In this document: in pieces, positions 34,788 through 43,581 of the stretch
How the letters are laid out: each line of letters opens with the position of its first letter
Numbering within the stretch: the first letter of the stretch is position 1
Origin: Lentisphaerales bacterium
GTDB lineage: Bacteria > Verrucomicrobiota > Lentisphaeria > Lentisphaerales > Lentisphaeraceae
Length of the DNA stretch: 64,000 bases
Assembly (NCBI GenBank): GCA_022446985.1
Contig: JAKVBD010000007.1
Coordinates: 1-64,000 of the forward strand
Reading direction: 5' to 3'
Notes under the pieces: model-generated
The model's database searches: none
Seen by the model: the letters and a program-made list of their open reading frames with translations, nothing else
Told to the model about the DNA's origin: nothing
Position numbers and translations under genes: made by a program

Positions 34788-35735
34788 CTAGTACTCGTCT
34801 TGTGACTCCAATTCTTTGAGGCGATTTTCCAAAGCATTGTAGTCTTTGTGAAGTGGCCACTGATTGAAGGCCAGGATGAAAAGGAAAGCTAACTGTCCAA
34901 AGAACGGTATTATATTTATTAAAGCCATTCCAGTTGAAAGGCCTGCCTTAGGAACAATCGCAAATGCACACAGCATTGATACAATCCAGATAGTGATTAC
35001 CATGAGCAGCCAGATTGCAGAGCCTCCTGAACCTTCTGAGCCTTCAGAACTTTCGCCTGAAGCTGCCTCTGCGGGTGCTGCTGCTTTACTGAAATCTAAA
35101 GCGTAAACAATTTTTGAGTAACCATCTTTAGACTTAGAGTTAGCGAACTCTGCAAAGAGAAAACGAACTTTTTTGATGCCAGAAGCGGAAACATTTAAAA
35201 TGTCCAATGGAATTTTAAACTCCATGCTGCTTCCCTCGGTCTTAAAGCTATCGCCTGGTACCCATTTGGCAACTTTCTTATTAAAGCTGTCCATTTTAGA
35301 ATAAAGTCTGGCATCGACCTTTTTATTCTTTAATACTTTGACTTCTATACGGTACTCATAGCCCATTATAGTTGCCATATCGTAAGCTTTAAGTTTGCCG
35401 CTACCAGTTGCTTGTTCTGCATCTACGTCAAAATAAATCTGAAAGGCACTTGTATCAGATTTTGGCTTCCAACTTTCAAGTTGTTTATTTGTATCAATTG
35501 AAAAATAAAGGTGAGTCTTGCTGTAAGCCATCTTTGTGACTTTCGCATCAACAAAATCACTGCTAGAAGGTTTTCCGCCAAAGTCCGGGAAGATGCTCTT
35601 TACTCCTGACCAGTCAGAAAAGCTCCCGTCAATCTTTATGCTGCCTTCTTCAACAAATTTTGGCTGCCCCTGCCCGTAGCTGTTTGGCGCCCCCATCATA
35701 AATAGAGCAACCATTACTAAGAAAATGTACTTCAT
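34788..35735 (-). CDS. CBM9-like surface protein with membrane C-terminus
   Basis: This 315-residue protein has a signal peptide (MKYIFLVMVALFMMGAPNSYG). The first domain (about 30-190) has the 'IKIDGSFSDW' start and 'HLYFSIDTN ... FQIYFDVD' pattern of carbohydrate-binding module 9/DOMON-like beta sandwiches. A Gly/Ser/Glu-rich linker ('AASGESSEGSEGSGGS') leads to two C-terminal membrane helices. The ATG at 35735 is preferred, with GGGAAAA just upstream, over an upstream in-frame start. It is probably a membrane-anchored, sugar-binding sensor or lectin. The ligand is not known. Confidence 0.7.
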   Translation of the reverse strand: MKYIFLVMVALFMMGAPNSYGQGQPKFVEEGSIKIDGSFSDWSGVKSIFPDFGGKPSSSDFVDAKVTKMAYSKTHLYFSIDTNKQLESWKPKSDTSAFQIYFDVDAEQATGSGKLKAYDMATIMGYEYRIEVKVLKNKKVDARLYSKMDSFNKKVAKWVPGDSFKTEGSSMEFKIPLDILNVSASGIKKVRFLFAEFANSKSKDGYSKIVYALDFSKAAAPAEAASGESSEGSEGSGGSAIWLLMVITIWIVSMLCAFAIVPKAGLSTGMALINIIPFFGQLAFLFILAFNQWPLHKDYNALENRLKELESQDEY

Positions 35736-35880
35736 TGGTTTTCCCGACCGTAAGTGTGTAAACAAGCTTCAAATATATGTGCAAATCTCCTCTAGGCAAC
35801 TCCAAAAGTCTTGGTAGAAATGGTAATAACAACTATTTTTTGACAAGTTTGTTAAATAAGACGGAAACGCAGACCTACTC

Positions 35881-36591
35881 ATGGCAACTAAGAATAAAGG
35901 CCAGCTACGGAAAATAGTAAGTTTTATCTTTATCCAATTAGGAATTATCGCTCTTTGTTTATTTTCATGGGGCTTTGTCGGTAAAGTCTCTTCCGCCCAC
36001 TTTGAAGGTATAGTCAAAGTACTGCCACAAAGTCAAAAAGAACTGCTCGCGAACTCTTTAAACTTCTACTACAATCAAGGCTTTGCCAAGTACTCCAGAG
36101 GCCTGTTGCTTGAGTGTGAGGCAGAAACCGAAAGTATTATTAACCAATTTTCATGGTTTCATCGCAATACTTTTACGTACTACTTAAAAGATCCTCCAGC
36201 TTACCATGAAATATTGGCATCTACTGTCGATTATTTTGAAATCATGGACGAAAGTAAAGCAAAAGAACTGAACACATACCGACTGGAAAGTAAGTTTATT
36301 TACTGGCATACTGCAAACCAGCCTTCAGGTTATGTGACTCCAAAAGATAAAAGCGACTTACTCTTGAGCCTGGTCGATTTTGGGGTCAATCTCTTTGTTT
36401 CAACAACTTCACCGGTTGGCTTAAGCGCTGCCGCCATTTCTTTGTTGAGCAAAGCCGGTAGTGATCCGGCCAAATCGATGCCTGCCATAGTCGTTTTTCA
36501 TAAACTGCGAGTGCAAAATATGAGCATCAGCATAGCCATTTTGACCTTACTAAACCTTATGTTCTGTAAATTCCTGTTTCGGAAATCTTAG
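35881..36591 (+). CDS. Membrane protein of unknown function
   Basis: This 236-residue protein has one membrane helix at each end ('IVSFIFIQLGIIALCLFSWGFVG' at about 12-34 and 'MSISIAILTLLNLMFCKFLF' near the end) and a soluble helical middle of about 150 residues. The likely topology puts the middle outside the cytoplasm. No motif is recognised. It is divergent from the CBM9-like gene across 145 bases. A TTGACA in the intergenic region (35836-35841) could be a -35 box. Confidence 0.6.
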   Translation: MATKNKGQLRKIVSFIFIQLGIIALCLFSWGFVGKVSSAHFEGIVKVLPQSQKELLANSLNFYYNQGFAKYSRGLLLECEAETESIINQFSWFHRNTFTYYLKDPPAYHEILASTVDYFEIMDESKAKELNTYRLESKFIYWHTANQPSGYVTPKDKSDLLLSLVDFGVNLFVSTTSPVGLSAAAISLLSKAGSDPAKSMPAIVVFHKLRVQNMSISIAILTLLNLMFCKFLFRKS

Positions 36592-36712
36592 CTACTAACC
36601 TTTTTCTGCCAGCACTGACATTCTACCTAGAATTAAAATCGTAAAGGTGTCTCCTGCAAGTTCGTCAAGATTAGTAAGCAAAACTTAAAAAAACAATTGT
36701 CTAATCTTTGTT

Positions 36713-37281
36713 TTAATAGCCTTGAGACCTATTATTTTTACGACTTTCAATTCTCACTATGGACATCCTTTCTCTTAAACCTCCTTGCTTTATAAAGTCC
36801 TGTTCTAACCCACGAATTTGTTGATTAGGTAAATAATTACACTGATGAATCAAACACAGCATAATATTAGCCACGATTTCCCCTGACCTCGTTTCTATAA
36901 ATTCAGAATGTGTCTCATAGGATTCGTCGGGTTTGTAAGCCAGATTACGAATATATAAAGCTTGCTTACTATCTTCCCCCAATATTTCAGCCTTATGAAC
37001 TCTTAAATAATCAAAATAATCCTCGAGTAGCTCTTCAAGACTCGCTCCAGCAAAATTAGTCAATTTAATCTCTGTTTCTTTTGATGTTGCCGACGCCATA
37101 CTTCCTTCAATGATGTTTTGTTTCCCAGAACGAGCCGCTTGAACCATCTGATCAATGGTTCGATCAAATTTCGGAAAAAAACGTTTACAAAAACACACTG
37201 TACCATCGTAAATTATTAACGATTTTTATAAGAAAGTAAATTCTTATAATCCCCATGTTTGGGGATAAACCCTTGCTCCAT
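36713..37281 (-). pseudogene. Four-helix-bundle suffix protein, frameshifted
   Basis: The open part (36713-37198) begins at a GTG inside the conserved region and reads 'RTIDQMVQAARSGKQNIIEGSMAS ... EIKLTNFAGASLEELLEDYFDYLRVH', the four-helix-bundle suffix family related to 23S rRNA intervening-sequence proteins. The true N-terminus lies upstream. From the ATG at 37281 (AAGGG ribosome site) it reads MEQGFIPKHGDYKNLLSYK. It then loses frame in a run of five T's at 37223-37227 (A's on the coding strand). One more A would restore Y-K-K-S-L-I-I-Y-D-G-T-V and give 190 residues. It is therefore a one-base deletion in an A-run: a pseudogene, a sequencing slip or a polymerase-slippage site. The function of the family is not established. 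Confidence 0.75.
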
Positions 37282-37302
37282 AATTGCCCTTAAAATTATT
37301 TT

Positions 37303-37338
37303 TATACGACCTATACGACCTATACGACCTATACGACC
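37303..37338. repeat. Tandem 9-bp repeat, four exact copies
   Basis: TATACGACC is repeated four times with no mismatch. It lies 21 bases upstream of the start of the four-helix-bundle gene, in its probable leader, and 10 bases from the 3' end of the TPR gene. Read on the minus strand the unit is GGTCGTATA. Copy number could vary by slippage. Confidence 0.9.
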
Positions 37339-37348
37339 TGTAAAATAA

Positions 37349-38368
37349 TTATTGAGCCCTCCCCTTCCTTTCGGAATTCCACCAGGCAAAAAGAATCAAC
37401 AACAACAGAGCTGACACTGCTGCTATCAGAATTTTCGTTGACTGGCTGAAATTATCTGCAAATGAACGGCTATAACTCATACTTTCTTTATTTGAAGAAA
37501 TGAGCCTTTGCATTTGCGCCTTACGGCTTTTGACCATTTCCGGTCTAGGGTGCCCATACTTAATAGCTAAATCATAAACCGGCTCGGCAATTTCACAAAC
37601 TTCGCTTATGGCATACATCGAAGCTAGCTCTTCTATAAGACAAGCAATTACAGGATCTTTTTCAGTTTTCTCAATCTGCAATCGCTGCTGAATCTGCTCT
37701 CGTATATGCTTTGCTGCACTGCCAAGCTTAAAGCGTCGACTCCAGTGCTCCATACTCTTCACTTCAATAAATGGTACTTCTGCACTCGTAACATCGAGGT
37801 CCTGTCCACTCACTGCATTAGTCGATAAGTAGTCTTTATCTTCCTTAACCTTAATTCGAGCTTCAAGAATTTTTTTATAGACCCACAGATTAGAGTAGAT
37901 GGACATGGAGTTACGTTCACCCGCTTTATTTATCCATGCTAAAGCTTTGACAGGCTTACCTTCAAGGTCATAACAGGTTGCTAAATTCTCCGCAATGGTG
38001 CTTTCTCCCGGGAACTTCTTCTCAATATCCAAAAGTAACTTTTTAGCTTCCGAAACTCGCCCAAGAAGAATTAAACAACGAGCCCGATTGTTTCGCAACT
38101 TCTGGAGGTCATCGCTTAAAACATACTTTTTCTTTTGATCCGTCTCTGACTTTAGCCGTTTCGCAACATCTGCGACCTGCACTTCAAACTTAGCCAGTTT
38201 GCGCTCCCAGTAATCACCTTTACGGGCAGGAGCTGTAAGAAAGCGATAATGCATATTTTCAGAGCCATGAAATTCTTTCTTTTCACCATCAAGGCCGGTA
38301 CCATAGTACCAGTCATCTGCATGCAGCAGCGTACAGCTAAATAAAAGAATAATGAAAAATTTCAGCAA
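37349..38368 (-). CDS. TPR-like secreted or membrane protein
   Basis: This 339-residue protein starts at a TTG that directly follows the TAA of the ankyrin gene (no spacing), with AGGGCG just upstream supplied by that gene's end. It has a signal (LKFFIILLFSCTLLHADD), a helical region with tetratricopeptide character ('ARCLILLGRVSEAKKLLLDIEKKFPGESTIAENLATCYDLEGKPVKALAWINKAGE') and a C-terminal membrane helix (about 313-330). It is translationally coupled to the ankyrin lipoprotein. It probably scaffolds an envelope complex with that protein. The function is unknown. Confidence 0.7.
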   Translation of the reverse strand: MLKFFIILLFSCTLLHADDWYYGTGLDGEKKEFHGSENMHYRFLTAPARKGDYWERKLAKFEVQVADVAKRLKSETDQKKKYVLSDDLQKLRNNRARCLILLGRVSEAKKLLLDIEKKFPGESTIAENLATCYDLEGKPVKALAWINKAGERNSMSIYSNLWVYKKILEARIKVKEDKDYLSTNAVSGQDLDVTSAEVPFIEVKSMEHWSRRFKLGSAAKHIREQIQQRLQIEKTEKDPVIACLIEELASMYAISEVCEIAEPVYDLAIKYGHPRPEMVKSRKAQMQRLISSNKESMSYSRSFADNFSQSTKILIAAVSALLLLILFAWWNSERKGRAQ

Positions 38369-39841
38369 TTATTCGCCCTGCGTTTTTAGTAATTCTGCCA
38401 TTGTTGTTAAATTTCTTTCTACAGCCCAGTCAAGTGGAGTCTTTTCAAGCCGATCTTTTAAGCCCAAGTCCGGCTTATACTCCAACAATAACTCTAACAA
38501 CTGTAAATTCCCCGAGCGAACGACTTCATGAGTTATACTTTCTTGATAAATATTCATTGAATTCACATCTGACTCAGCCTCAAGAAGAGCACGAACGATC
38601 TCCATATCACTTTGCCCTCCAGTAACTGCCAACTTTAAAGGAGTTTCGCCATAAATGTTTTTTACCGACAAATCGGCCTTAGAAGCGATCAGTAAATTCA
38701 CCATTTCAAGGCGCTGTTTGCGAACCGCTCCAAATATGGGAGTTTCGCCGCTCTTCTCAGAAATATTTACTTTCGCGCCAGCATCAATTAACTCCTGGGC
38801 ATTTTTTGTATGTCCCCAATAAACGACTTCGTGCAAAGCTGAACGGCCTTTGCTATCGATAGCATTTATGTCGATGACGTCGATGAAAGTTTTCAAAACT
38901 GTTTTTTCAGTCATCCAAAATGCCATGAGGTGTAGAAGTGTCCGGCCATCGTTATCCTTAACCGAAACATCGGCCCCATTTTGCACAAGGACTCTCGAAG
39001 CATTTTTCTTTCTATTACGCAATGCTCTCACAAGCGGAGTTATACCAGCCATATCCCGACTATCAACTTTTGCCCCTTTGTCCAACAATACATTTATAGC
39101 ATGCGCTTTATCTGTAGTTGCGGCTTCATGTAGGTAGGTTTCACCTTTCTTATTGGTAAACTGAACATTTGAAATTTTAGAAATAAATAAAGACTCAAGA
39201 TCTTGATTTGAGTTCAACCCTTTCAAGCAAGCCATAAGTGGATCGTTGCCTTCATAATCAAGTGGACTTTCCTGTACCTTTGCATCTAAAAGTAACTGAC
39301 AAAATTCAAGATTCTGATACCTCGCAGCTATATGGAGAGGCTTCCTTCCAAGATGATTTACTCCCTCTAAGTCTGCTTTTAAGTACAGAGCATTAAAAAT
39401 ATCCTCTCCACAAATAACTGCCGCTTTATGAAACGCCGACTCTTTCTTGGTATTAATAATCTTAGGGTCTGCACCATGCTCCATAAGCAAAAGAACGGCT
39501 TCTTCTTTGTTGCCATAACAAGCTAAATGCAAAGGAGTGTCACCACTTTTGTTTTGCAGATTAACCTTCGCACCCGCTTCTAGAAGAGCTTCAAGGATCT
39601 CAACTTCCCCTCGCTTTGCAGAAATATGCAGGGCTGAATCACCTTTTTTGTTTACAGCAAAGACCTGCTCTGGAGTTTGACTTAATTCTCTTACCGCCCT
39701 CTCGACCTTGCTGCGCTCAATATTTTTCTCCAGATTGCGGCTTAACAAAACTGTTTTCTTGGGTGGGTTTATTCGACGGATTTCATTCGACGAGCAGGAA
39801 AAAAGTATAAGAGCGGCTGCTGTCAAAAGTAAGTTTTTCAA
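38369..39841 (-). CDS. Ankyrin-repeat lipoprotein
   Basis: This 490-residue protein has a lipoprotein signal ending LFSC (Cys16). About 12 ankyrin repeats follow from about residue 60 to the end, each with the 'G.TPLHLAC..G..E.V.LLLE.GAD' pattern; clear examples are 'SALHISAKRGEVEILEALLEAGAKV' and 'TPLHLACYGNKEEAVLLLMEHGADP'. Ankyrin repeats bind proteins; exported, lipid-anchored forms in PVC bacteria have no fixed role. The TPR gene starts directly after its stop, a tight operon. Confidence 0.9.
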   Translation of the reverse strand: MKNLLLTAAALILFSCSSNEIRRINPPKKTVLLSRNLEKNIERSKVERAVRELSQTPEQVFAVNKKGDSALHISAKRGEVEILEALLEAGAKVNLQNKSGDTPLHLACYGNKEEAVLLLMEHGADPKIINTKKESAFHKAAVICGEDIFNALYLKADLEGVNHLGRKPLHIAARYQNLEFCQLLLDAKVQESPLDYEGNDPLMACLKGLNSNQDLESLFISKISNVQFTNKKGETYLHEAATTDKAHAINVLLDKGAKVDSRDMAGITPLVRALRNRKKNASRVLVQNGADVSVKDNDGRTLLHLMAFWMTEKTVLKTFIDVIDINAIDSKGRSALHEVVYWGHTKNAQELIDAGAKVNISEKSGETPIFGAVRKQRLEMVNLLIASKADLSVKNIYGETPLKLAVTGGQSDMEIVRALLEAESDVNSMNIYQESITHEVVRSGNLQLLELLLEYKPDLGLKDRLEKTPLDWAVERNLTTMAELLKTQGE

Positions 39842-39979
39842 ATTTGGCTCCAGGTTATCAAATAGCTGAATTTTTATTCATATGAATCTCTGCGATGTAC
39901 AATAACTCTCTTTCAAAAGATTACCGCTACAAGCCAAAAGATTCGAAAGACTGTTCTGTAAAGACAAAAACTTAAAGGA

Positions 39980-40903
39980 TTAACCGCGGCGAACCGGGAC
40001 ATTTGAAAAGTTTTTGACCACTGCATCAAACGCTGTTTGAAGAGATTGATAAAGTTCTGAAATAAACGGCGAGCTTTCATCGACATCGCAGGACTCTGAC
40101 ATGTTCTCTAGATCCCGGATCACAATACTGAAGTAATCAATCTTCTCTAAATGCTTCCCCTCAAGATCAAGTAAACAATGTTCCAGATAAGTCGAAGCAT
40201 CGGTCAATATTTTCTGCCAACGACTCATAAAAGTAATTTCCATGAATGGCTCCATCTGCAACTCCAAAGCCAATTCGTATGGACTCACCTCGATGCGAAT
40301 AGAGTTAAAAAGATTACCGACTGCTTTGAATTTAAGTATGTCCCAATTCCAGCCGACAAAACTCTCTGCAAAAGGCAATAAATGACTAAGCCGGCTTTCA
40401 GGCGGTAGTTCATCGACATACAAACTCTTATTATGCTGACTTTCCAGACGGCAGATTTCGTGAATTAAAAGAGAGCTCACAATCTCTGGGTCGTAACCTA
40501 AATTAGTAATTTTATCGCTAATTAGTAAAACGCTGCGGCGAGAAAACGAATTAACAAAAGTCTTAAGCTCTTTCTCAATGCGTTTCTCTAAGTAGGAAAG
40601 ACTATTGTTGTGTAAAGAGTTTCGAAAGTGATCTGCCACTTTGGCAAAGCCATTATCGTTTAAAACCTTTAATAAGGAGGCATGAAGTTGGTCTTTATCT
40701 TCTTCTGAATGACAAAAAGGCCGATTGCTTTCACGCAAACCGCAATGAAGTGCAATCAATATGTCATCCACCATCCAGATATTGCGAATATCACAGGCAC
40801 GGAAACTGGCGCTCAAGCGATCGTGAAGCTCGTCGATGTCGAACAAAAACGAGCTTCTGCCTGATTTTCCTAAAAGGATCCGGTTAGCTGAACTGTGAAT
40901 CAT
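39980..40903 (-). CDS. Hypothetical protein with ATP-cone-like N-terminus, in nrdR operon
   Basis: This 307-residue soluble protein begins 4 bases after nrdR. Its first 90 residues ('RILLGKSGRSSFLFDIDELHDRLSASFRACDIRNIWMVDDILIALHCGL ... DKDQLHASLLKVLNDNGFAKVADHFRNS') share the spacing of ATP-cone domains: a basic G-containing start, F-D..L..al, and a final V-A..Y/F-R. The rest is helical and not recognised. Because NrdR senses nucleotides through an ATP-cone, a partner or modulator role is plausible. This is inference from a weak pattern match and from position. Confidence 0.55.
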   Translation of the reverse strand: MIHSSANRILLGKSGRSSFLFDIDELHDRLSASFRACDIRNIWMVDDILIALHCGLRESNRPFCHSEEDKDQLHASLLKVLNDNGFAKVADHFRNSLHNNSLSYLEKRIEKELKTFVNSFSRRSVLLISDKITNLGYDPEIVSSLLIHEICRLESQHNKSLYVDELPPESRLSHLLPFAESFVGWNWDILKFKAVGNLFNSIRIEVSPYELALELQMEPFMEITFMSRWQKILTDASTYLEHCLLDLEGKHLEKIDYFSIVIRDLENMSESCDVDESSPFISELYQSLQTAFDAVVKNFSNVPVRRG

Positions 40904-40907
40904 ACCC

Positions 40908-41360
40908 TTACTTCGAATAAAGTTCCTTTATCTCGCGAATGAATTCATCTGCATCTTTAAACTGTCGATAAACAGAAGCAAAACGCACATAAGCCACCTC
41001 ATCTATGGCCTTTAAACTTTTCATTACCAGACCACCAATTTCTTTGGATGGTACTTCCCGGTCAAATTCTTTCTGAAGATTTATCTGAATCTGCTCAAGT
41101 GCTTTGTCAATTTGATCACTGGTGACCGGTCTTTTGCGACAGGCAATCTCCAGGCCACTGCGAATTTTCTGGAGATTTAATTCCTCACGACGGCCGTCTG
41201 ATTTAACAACGTGAAACTCAGTACGTATGACTTCTTCCTGAGTATTGAAGCGAGTCTTGCACTCAACGCACTCACGGCGGCGGCGAATAATTGCCTTATT
41301 TTTAGAAACCCGTGTTTCAAGTACTTTATCTTCCGTACAACCACACTCAGGGCAAACCAT
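40908..41360 (-). CDS. nrdR: Transcriptional repressor NrdR
   Basis: NrdR represses ribonucleotide reductase genes by binding NrdR boxes; the bound nucleotide decides its oligomer and DNA affinity. This 150-residue protein has an N-terminal zinc ribbon (CPECGCTEDKVLETR and CVECKTRFNTQEEV) and an ATP-cone at about 48-138 ('VKSDGRREELNLQKIRSGLEIACRKRPVTSDQIDKALEQI'). It is full length and canonical. It sits between a Trm112-like gene and the ATP-cone-like gene. No ribonucleotide reductase gene is in the window. Confidence 0.96.
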   Translation of the reverse strand: MVCPECGCTEDKVLETRVSKNKAIIRRRRECVECKTRFNTQEEVIRTEFHVVKSDGRREELNLQKIRSGLEIACRKRPVTSDQIDKALEQIQINLQKEFDREVPSKEIGGLVMKSLKAIDEVAYVRFASVYRQFKDADEFIREIKELYSK

Positions 41361-41368
41361 AAAACCTC

Positions 41369-41569
41369 CTAATCTTCAAGCAACAGAGACGGTATAAGCA
41401 TCCCTTTGCCGTCTTTACCAGGTACTGCCTTCAAAACAAATTCTCTGGAACACTTGCTGCATACCAGTTTCTCTGCTTTTCCTGGACGTTCTAAAGTGGA
41501 ATCATCCTTACAGGCAGGGCAACAAAGAAGTTCTTCCAGTAAAGGATTCAACTGCAAATCTTTATTCAA
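41369..41569 (-). CDS. Trm112-family zinc-ribbon protein
   Basis: This 66-residue protein has 'LLEELLCCPACKDDSTLERPGKAEKLVCSKCSREFVL', a zinc ribbon with CxxC pairs, followed by 'GMLIPSLLLED', the C-terminal signature of small Trm112-like (YcaR-type) proteins. The start is a TTG at 41569; no in-frame ATG lies nearby, so the exact start is unsure. It begins the operon with nrdR (8-base gap). Trm112 proteins usually activate methyltransferases. Confidence 0.75.
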   Translation of the reverse strand: MNKDLQLNPLLEELLCCPACKDDSTLERPGKAEKLVCSKCSREFVLKAVPGKDGKGMLIPSLLLED

Positions 41570-41763
41570 ATTTTTACCAATGCTAAAATTTCTAAAAATA
41601 CTGCTGTAATATGTATACTTTTTAAAGTTTATTGCAAATGCATTATGAGTGGGATTATTGTAATAGTCCGGTCCATCCGGTAAATCATAGATTATTATTA
41701 AATCACATTATTTAAAAATAACATTTTCAGGCTATATTTCAGACTTATTATTTAGGAAGTTAG

Positions 41764-42354
41764 ATGGCACTAAAAGTAACTGATAGAAAATTTTATCGAT
41801 ACATTGTTTTAAAGTTGATGCGCCAAAAAGGTACCCCGAACGCATTAGCTCTTAGTGTCGCCATCGGCATATTTTTTGGTTTTTTGATCCCCCTTGGACA
41901 AATGATCCTAGCTGTCTTTGTTGCGTGGATTTTCAAGGTCAACAAGATTGTCGCTGCAGCCTGTACCTGGGTCACCAACCCCATAACGATTCCTTTAATA
42001 TTCCCATTTAACATTTACCTGGGATCATTTTTTATAGACAGCAAAGTCGACAAAGAGTTGATTGTCAACACTATGAAGGACGTTAAACTCAACGAAATCG
42101 GCCAACTGGGAGCCACTTTAGGTACAGAAGGCGTACTCATGTTTGTTATCGGTGGCAGCTTGCTCGGAGCCTTCCTTTCACCTTTTGCCTTTACTTTTGT
42201 CTACTTCGCAGTAAAACGAAACAGAGAACGCAAAGTTGAACGCTCTCTTAAAAAGAAACTCAAACGCCAGCAAAAACTCGAACAAAAACAACAGGATGAG
42301 ATCGACAAACATCCTCAAAAAAAGACTAGCGTCTTACCAATTTCGGAGCAGTAA
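41764..42354 (+). CDS. DUF2062 membrane protein
   Basis: This 196-residue protein has a DUF2062 domain at about 10-150 ('GTPNALALSVAIGIFFGFLIPLGQMILAVFVAWIFKVNKIVAAACTWVTNPITIPLIFPFNIYLG'), with three or four membrane helices, and a strongly basic, Lys-rich tail. The family is common in proteobacteria and PVC bacteria, but its function is not settled. The stop codon is directly followed by the ATG of the riboflavin synthase gene, so the two are translationally coupled. Confidence 0.88.
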   Translation: MALKVTDRKFYRYIVLKLMRQKGTPNALALSVAIGIFFGFLIPLGQMILAVFVAWIFKVNKIVAAACTWVTNPITIPLIFPFNIYLGSFFIDSKVDKELIVNTMKDVKLNEIGQLGATLGTEGVLMFVIGGSLLGAFLSPFAFTFVYFAVKRNRERKVERSLKKKLKRQQKLEQKQQDEIDKHPQKKTSVLPISEQ

Positions 42355-43581
42355 ATGTACAGTGGAATTATCACCAGAGAAGCAATAACCATCAGCAATG
42401 AAGGTGATCATAACGGTCATAGACTCATCATTGAAAGTGATGTCTCCACGTTGGTAAAAGAAGGTGACTCTGTTGGTATAAATGGCGTCTGCCTCACTGT
42501 TACTGAGTACAATGCCAAAACAGTCAGTTTTGATGTATGGCCGGAAAGCCTCAAACGAACGACTCTACCTGAACTTAAAAATGGCGATCGCGTTCATGTC
42601 GATATGCCTTTAAAACACGGTGAGTACAATGGCGGCCACAACATTTTAGGACATGTCGATTATGTCGCGGACTTAGTCGAAAAAACCAGTGTCGAAGGCT
42701 CAGATCAAGTAAAAATCTGGTTCTCTCTTCCCAACAATTTCCGCGACCTGATCCCAGTTCGAGGATCTGTTGCTGTAGATGGCGTCAGCTTGACAATCAC
42801 AGACAGGCGTAAAGGTGCCTTCTCTGTTTCCCTCATTCCCGAAACACTAAACCGCACTCACTTGGGGCAAATGACTAAAGGTGACAAAGTGAATATAGAA
42901 GTCGATTTCAATTCAAGACACATTCAAGATGAATCCGGAGTACTATCTCTAACAATCCCGGATGATAAACGCTCAGAAAAAGCCGATTCAGATCAGGAGT
43001 GGGCTTTTGCAACACTTATAAAAGGTGGCGCTGTCATTCTTATTGATGAAGGTGAAGACAGAACTGAAGTTGCACTGGTTGCTGCAGCTGAACGCTTGTC
43101 TGAAGATGTCCTGACCTTCTGCCTCGGTATGGCCCGCACAGGTTGTAATCTCGCAGTAGCCGGAAATATCGCCGAGCGTCTTGCCATACCAGCACCTGTG
43201 GTCAATAGCGAATTAGATGAAGAAGGCCGCCGCTTTCTTGTCCCTGTACGTCACCGCGAGGTAGAAGACAACGACTACAGTGCCGAAGCTCTTCTTAAAA
43301 CGATAGAGATGTTCACCAACGAAGACTATAATATAGGTGATTGGATCTGCCCTGGTAATGTACCTGCTGTTCAGATTTTAAGTGGTGAAGTTGACCGACC
43401 ATGGAGTGTGCTTGAAGGTTCTGTTTCAGTTCTCAATCAAGCCGGACTTTATCCTGTCGCTCTTTGTGTCACTATGCTCGCTGCTAATGGTAAAAGATTG
43501 AATAAGGAACAGGCTGAAGCTTTTGCTGCAAGATTTGAGTTACCAGCTCTGAACCTTCAAGATTATGTAGTAAAGCCCTGA
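42355..43581 (+). CDS. ribE: Riboflavin synthase alpha fused to degenerate DHBP-synthase domain
   Basis: This protein has 408 residues. Residues 1-200 are two lumazine-binding barrels with the riboflavin synthase starts 'MYSGIITREA' and 'HNILGHVDYVA', and 'VDGVSLTI' in each. This part should join two lumazines to riboflavin. Residues 212-405 align with RibB, the DHBP synthase ('AFATLIKGGAVILIDEGEDRTEVALVAAAERLSEDVLTFCLGMARTGCNLAVAG'). However, the acidic loop 'DD.DREnEgD' reads DEGEDRTEVA, the 'rPGHvfP' His is replaced (CPGNVP), and the 'TGISA' and 'GHTEA' motifs are lost. The second domain is therefore probably not active as a DHBP synthase. It starts directly at the end of the DUF2062 gene. 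Confidence 0.9.
   Translation: MYSGIITREAITISNEGDHNGHRLIIESDVSTLVKEGDSVGINGVCLTVTEYNAKTVSFDVWPESLKRTTLPELKNGDRVHVDMPLKHGEYNGGHNILGHVDYVADLVEKTSVEGSDQVKIWFSLPNNFRDLIPVRGSVAVDGVSLTITDRRKGAFSVSLIPETLNRTHLGQMTKGDKVNIEVDFNSRHIQDESGVLSLTIPDDKRSEKADSDQEWAFATLIKGGAVILIDEGEDRTEVALVAAAERLSEDVLTFCLGMARTGCNLAVAGNIAERLAIPAPVVNSELDEEGRRFLVPVRHREVEDNDYSAEALLKTIEMFTNEDYNIGDWICPGNVPAVQILSGEVDRPWSVLEGSVSVLNQAGLYPVALCVTMLAANGKRLNKEQAEAFAARFELPALNLQDYVVKP

Noticed and set aside
37303-37338. CRISPR-like array
   Set aside because: The repeat is only 9 bp and directly tandem, with no spacers and no cas genes.
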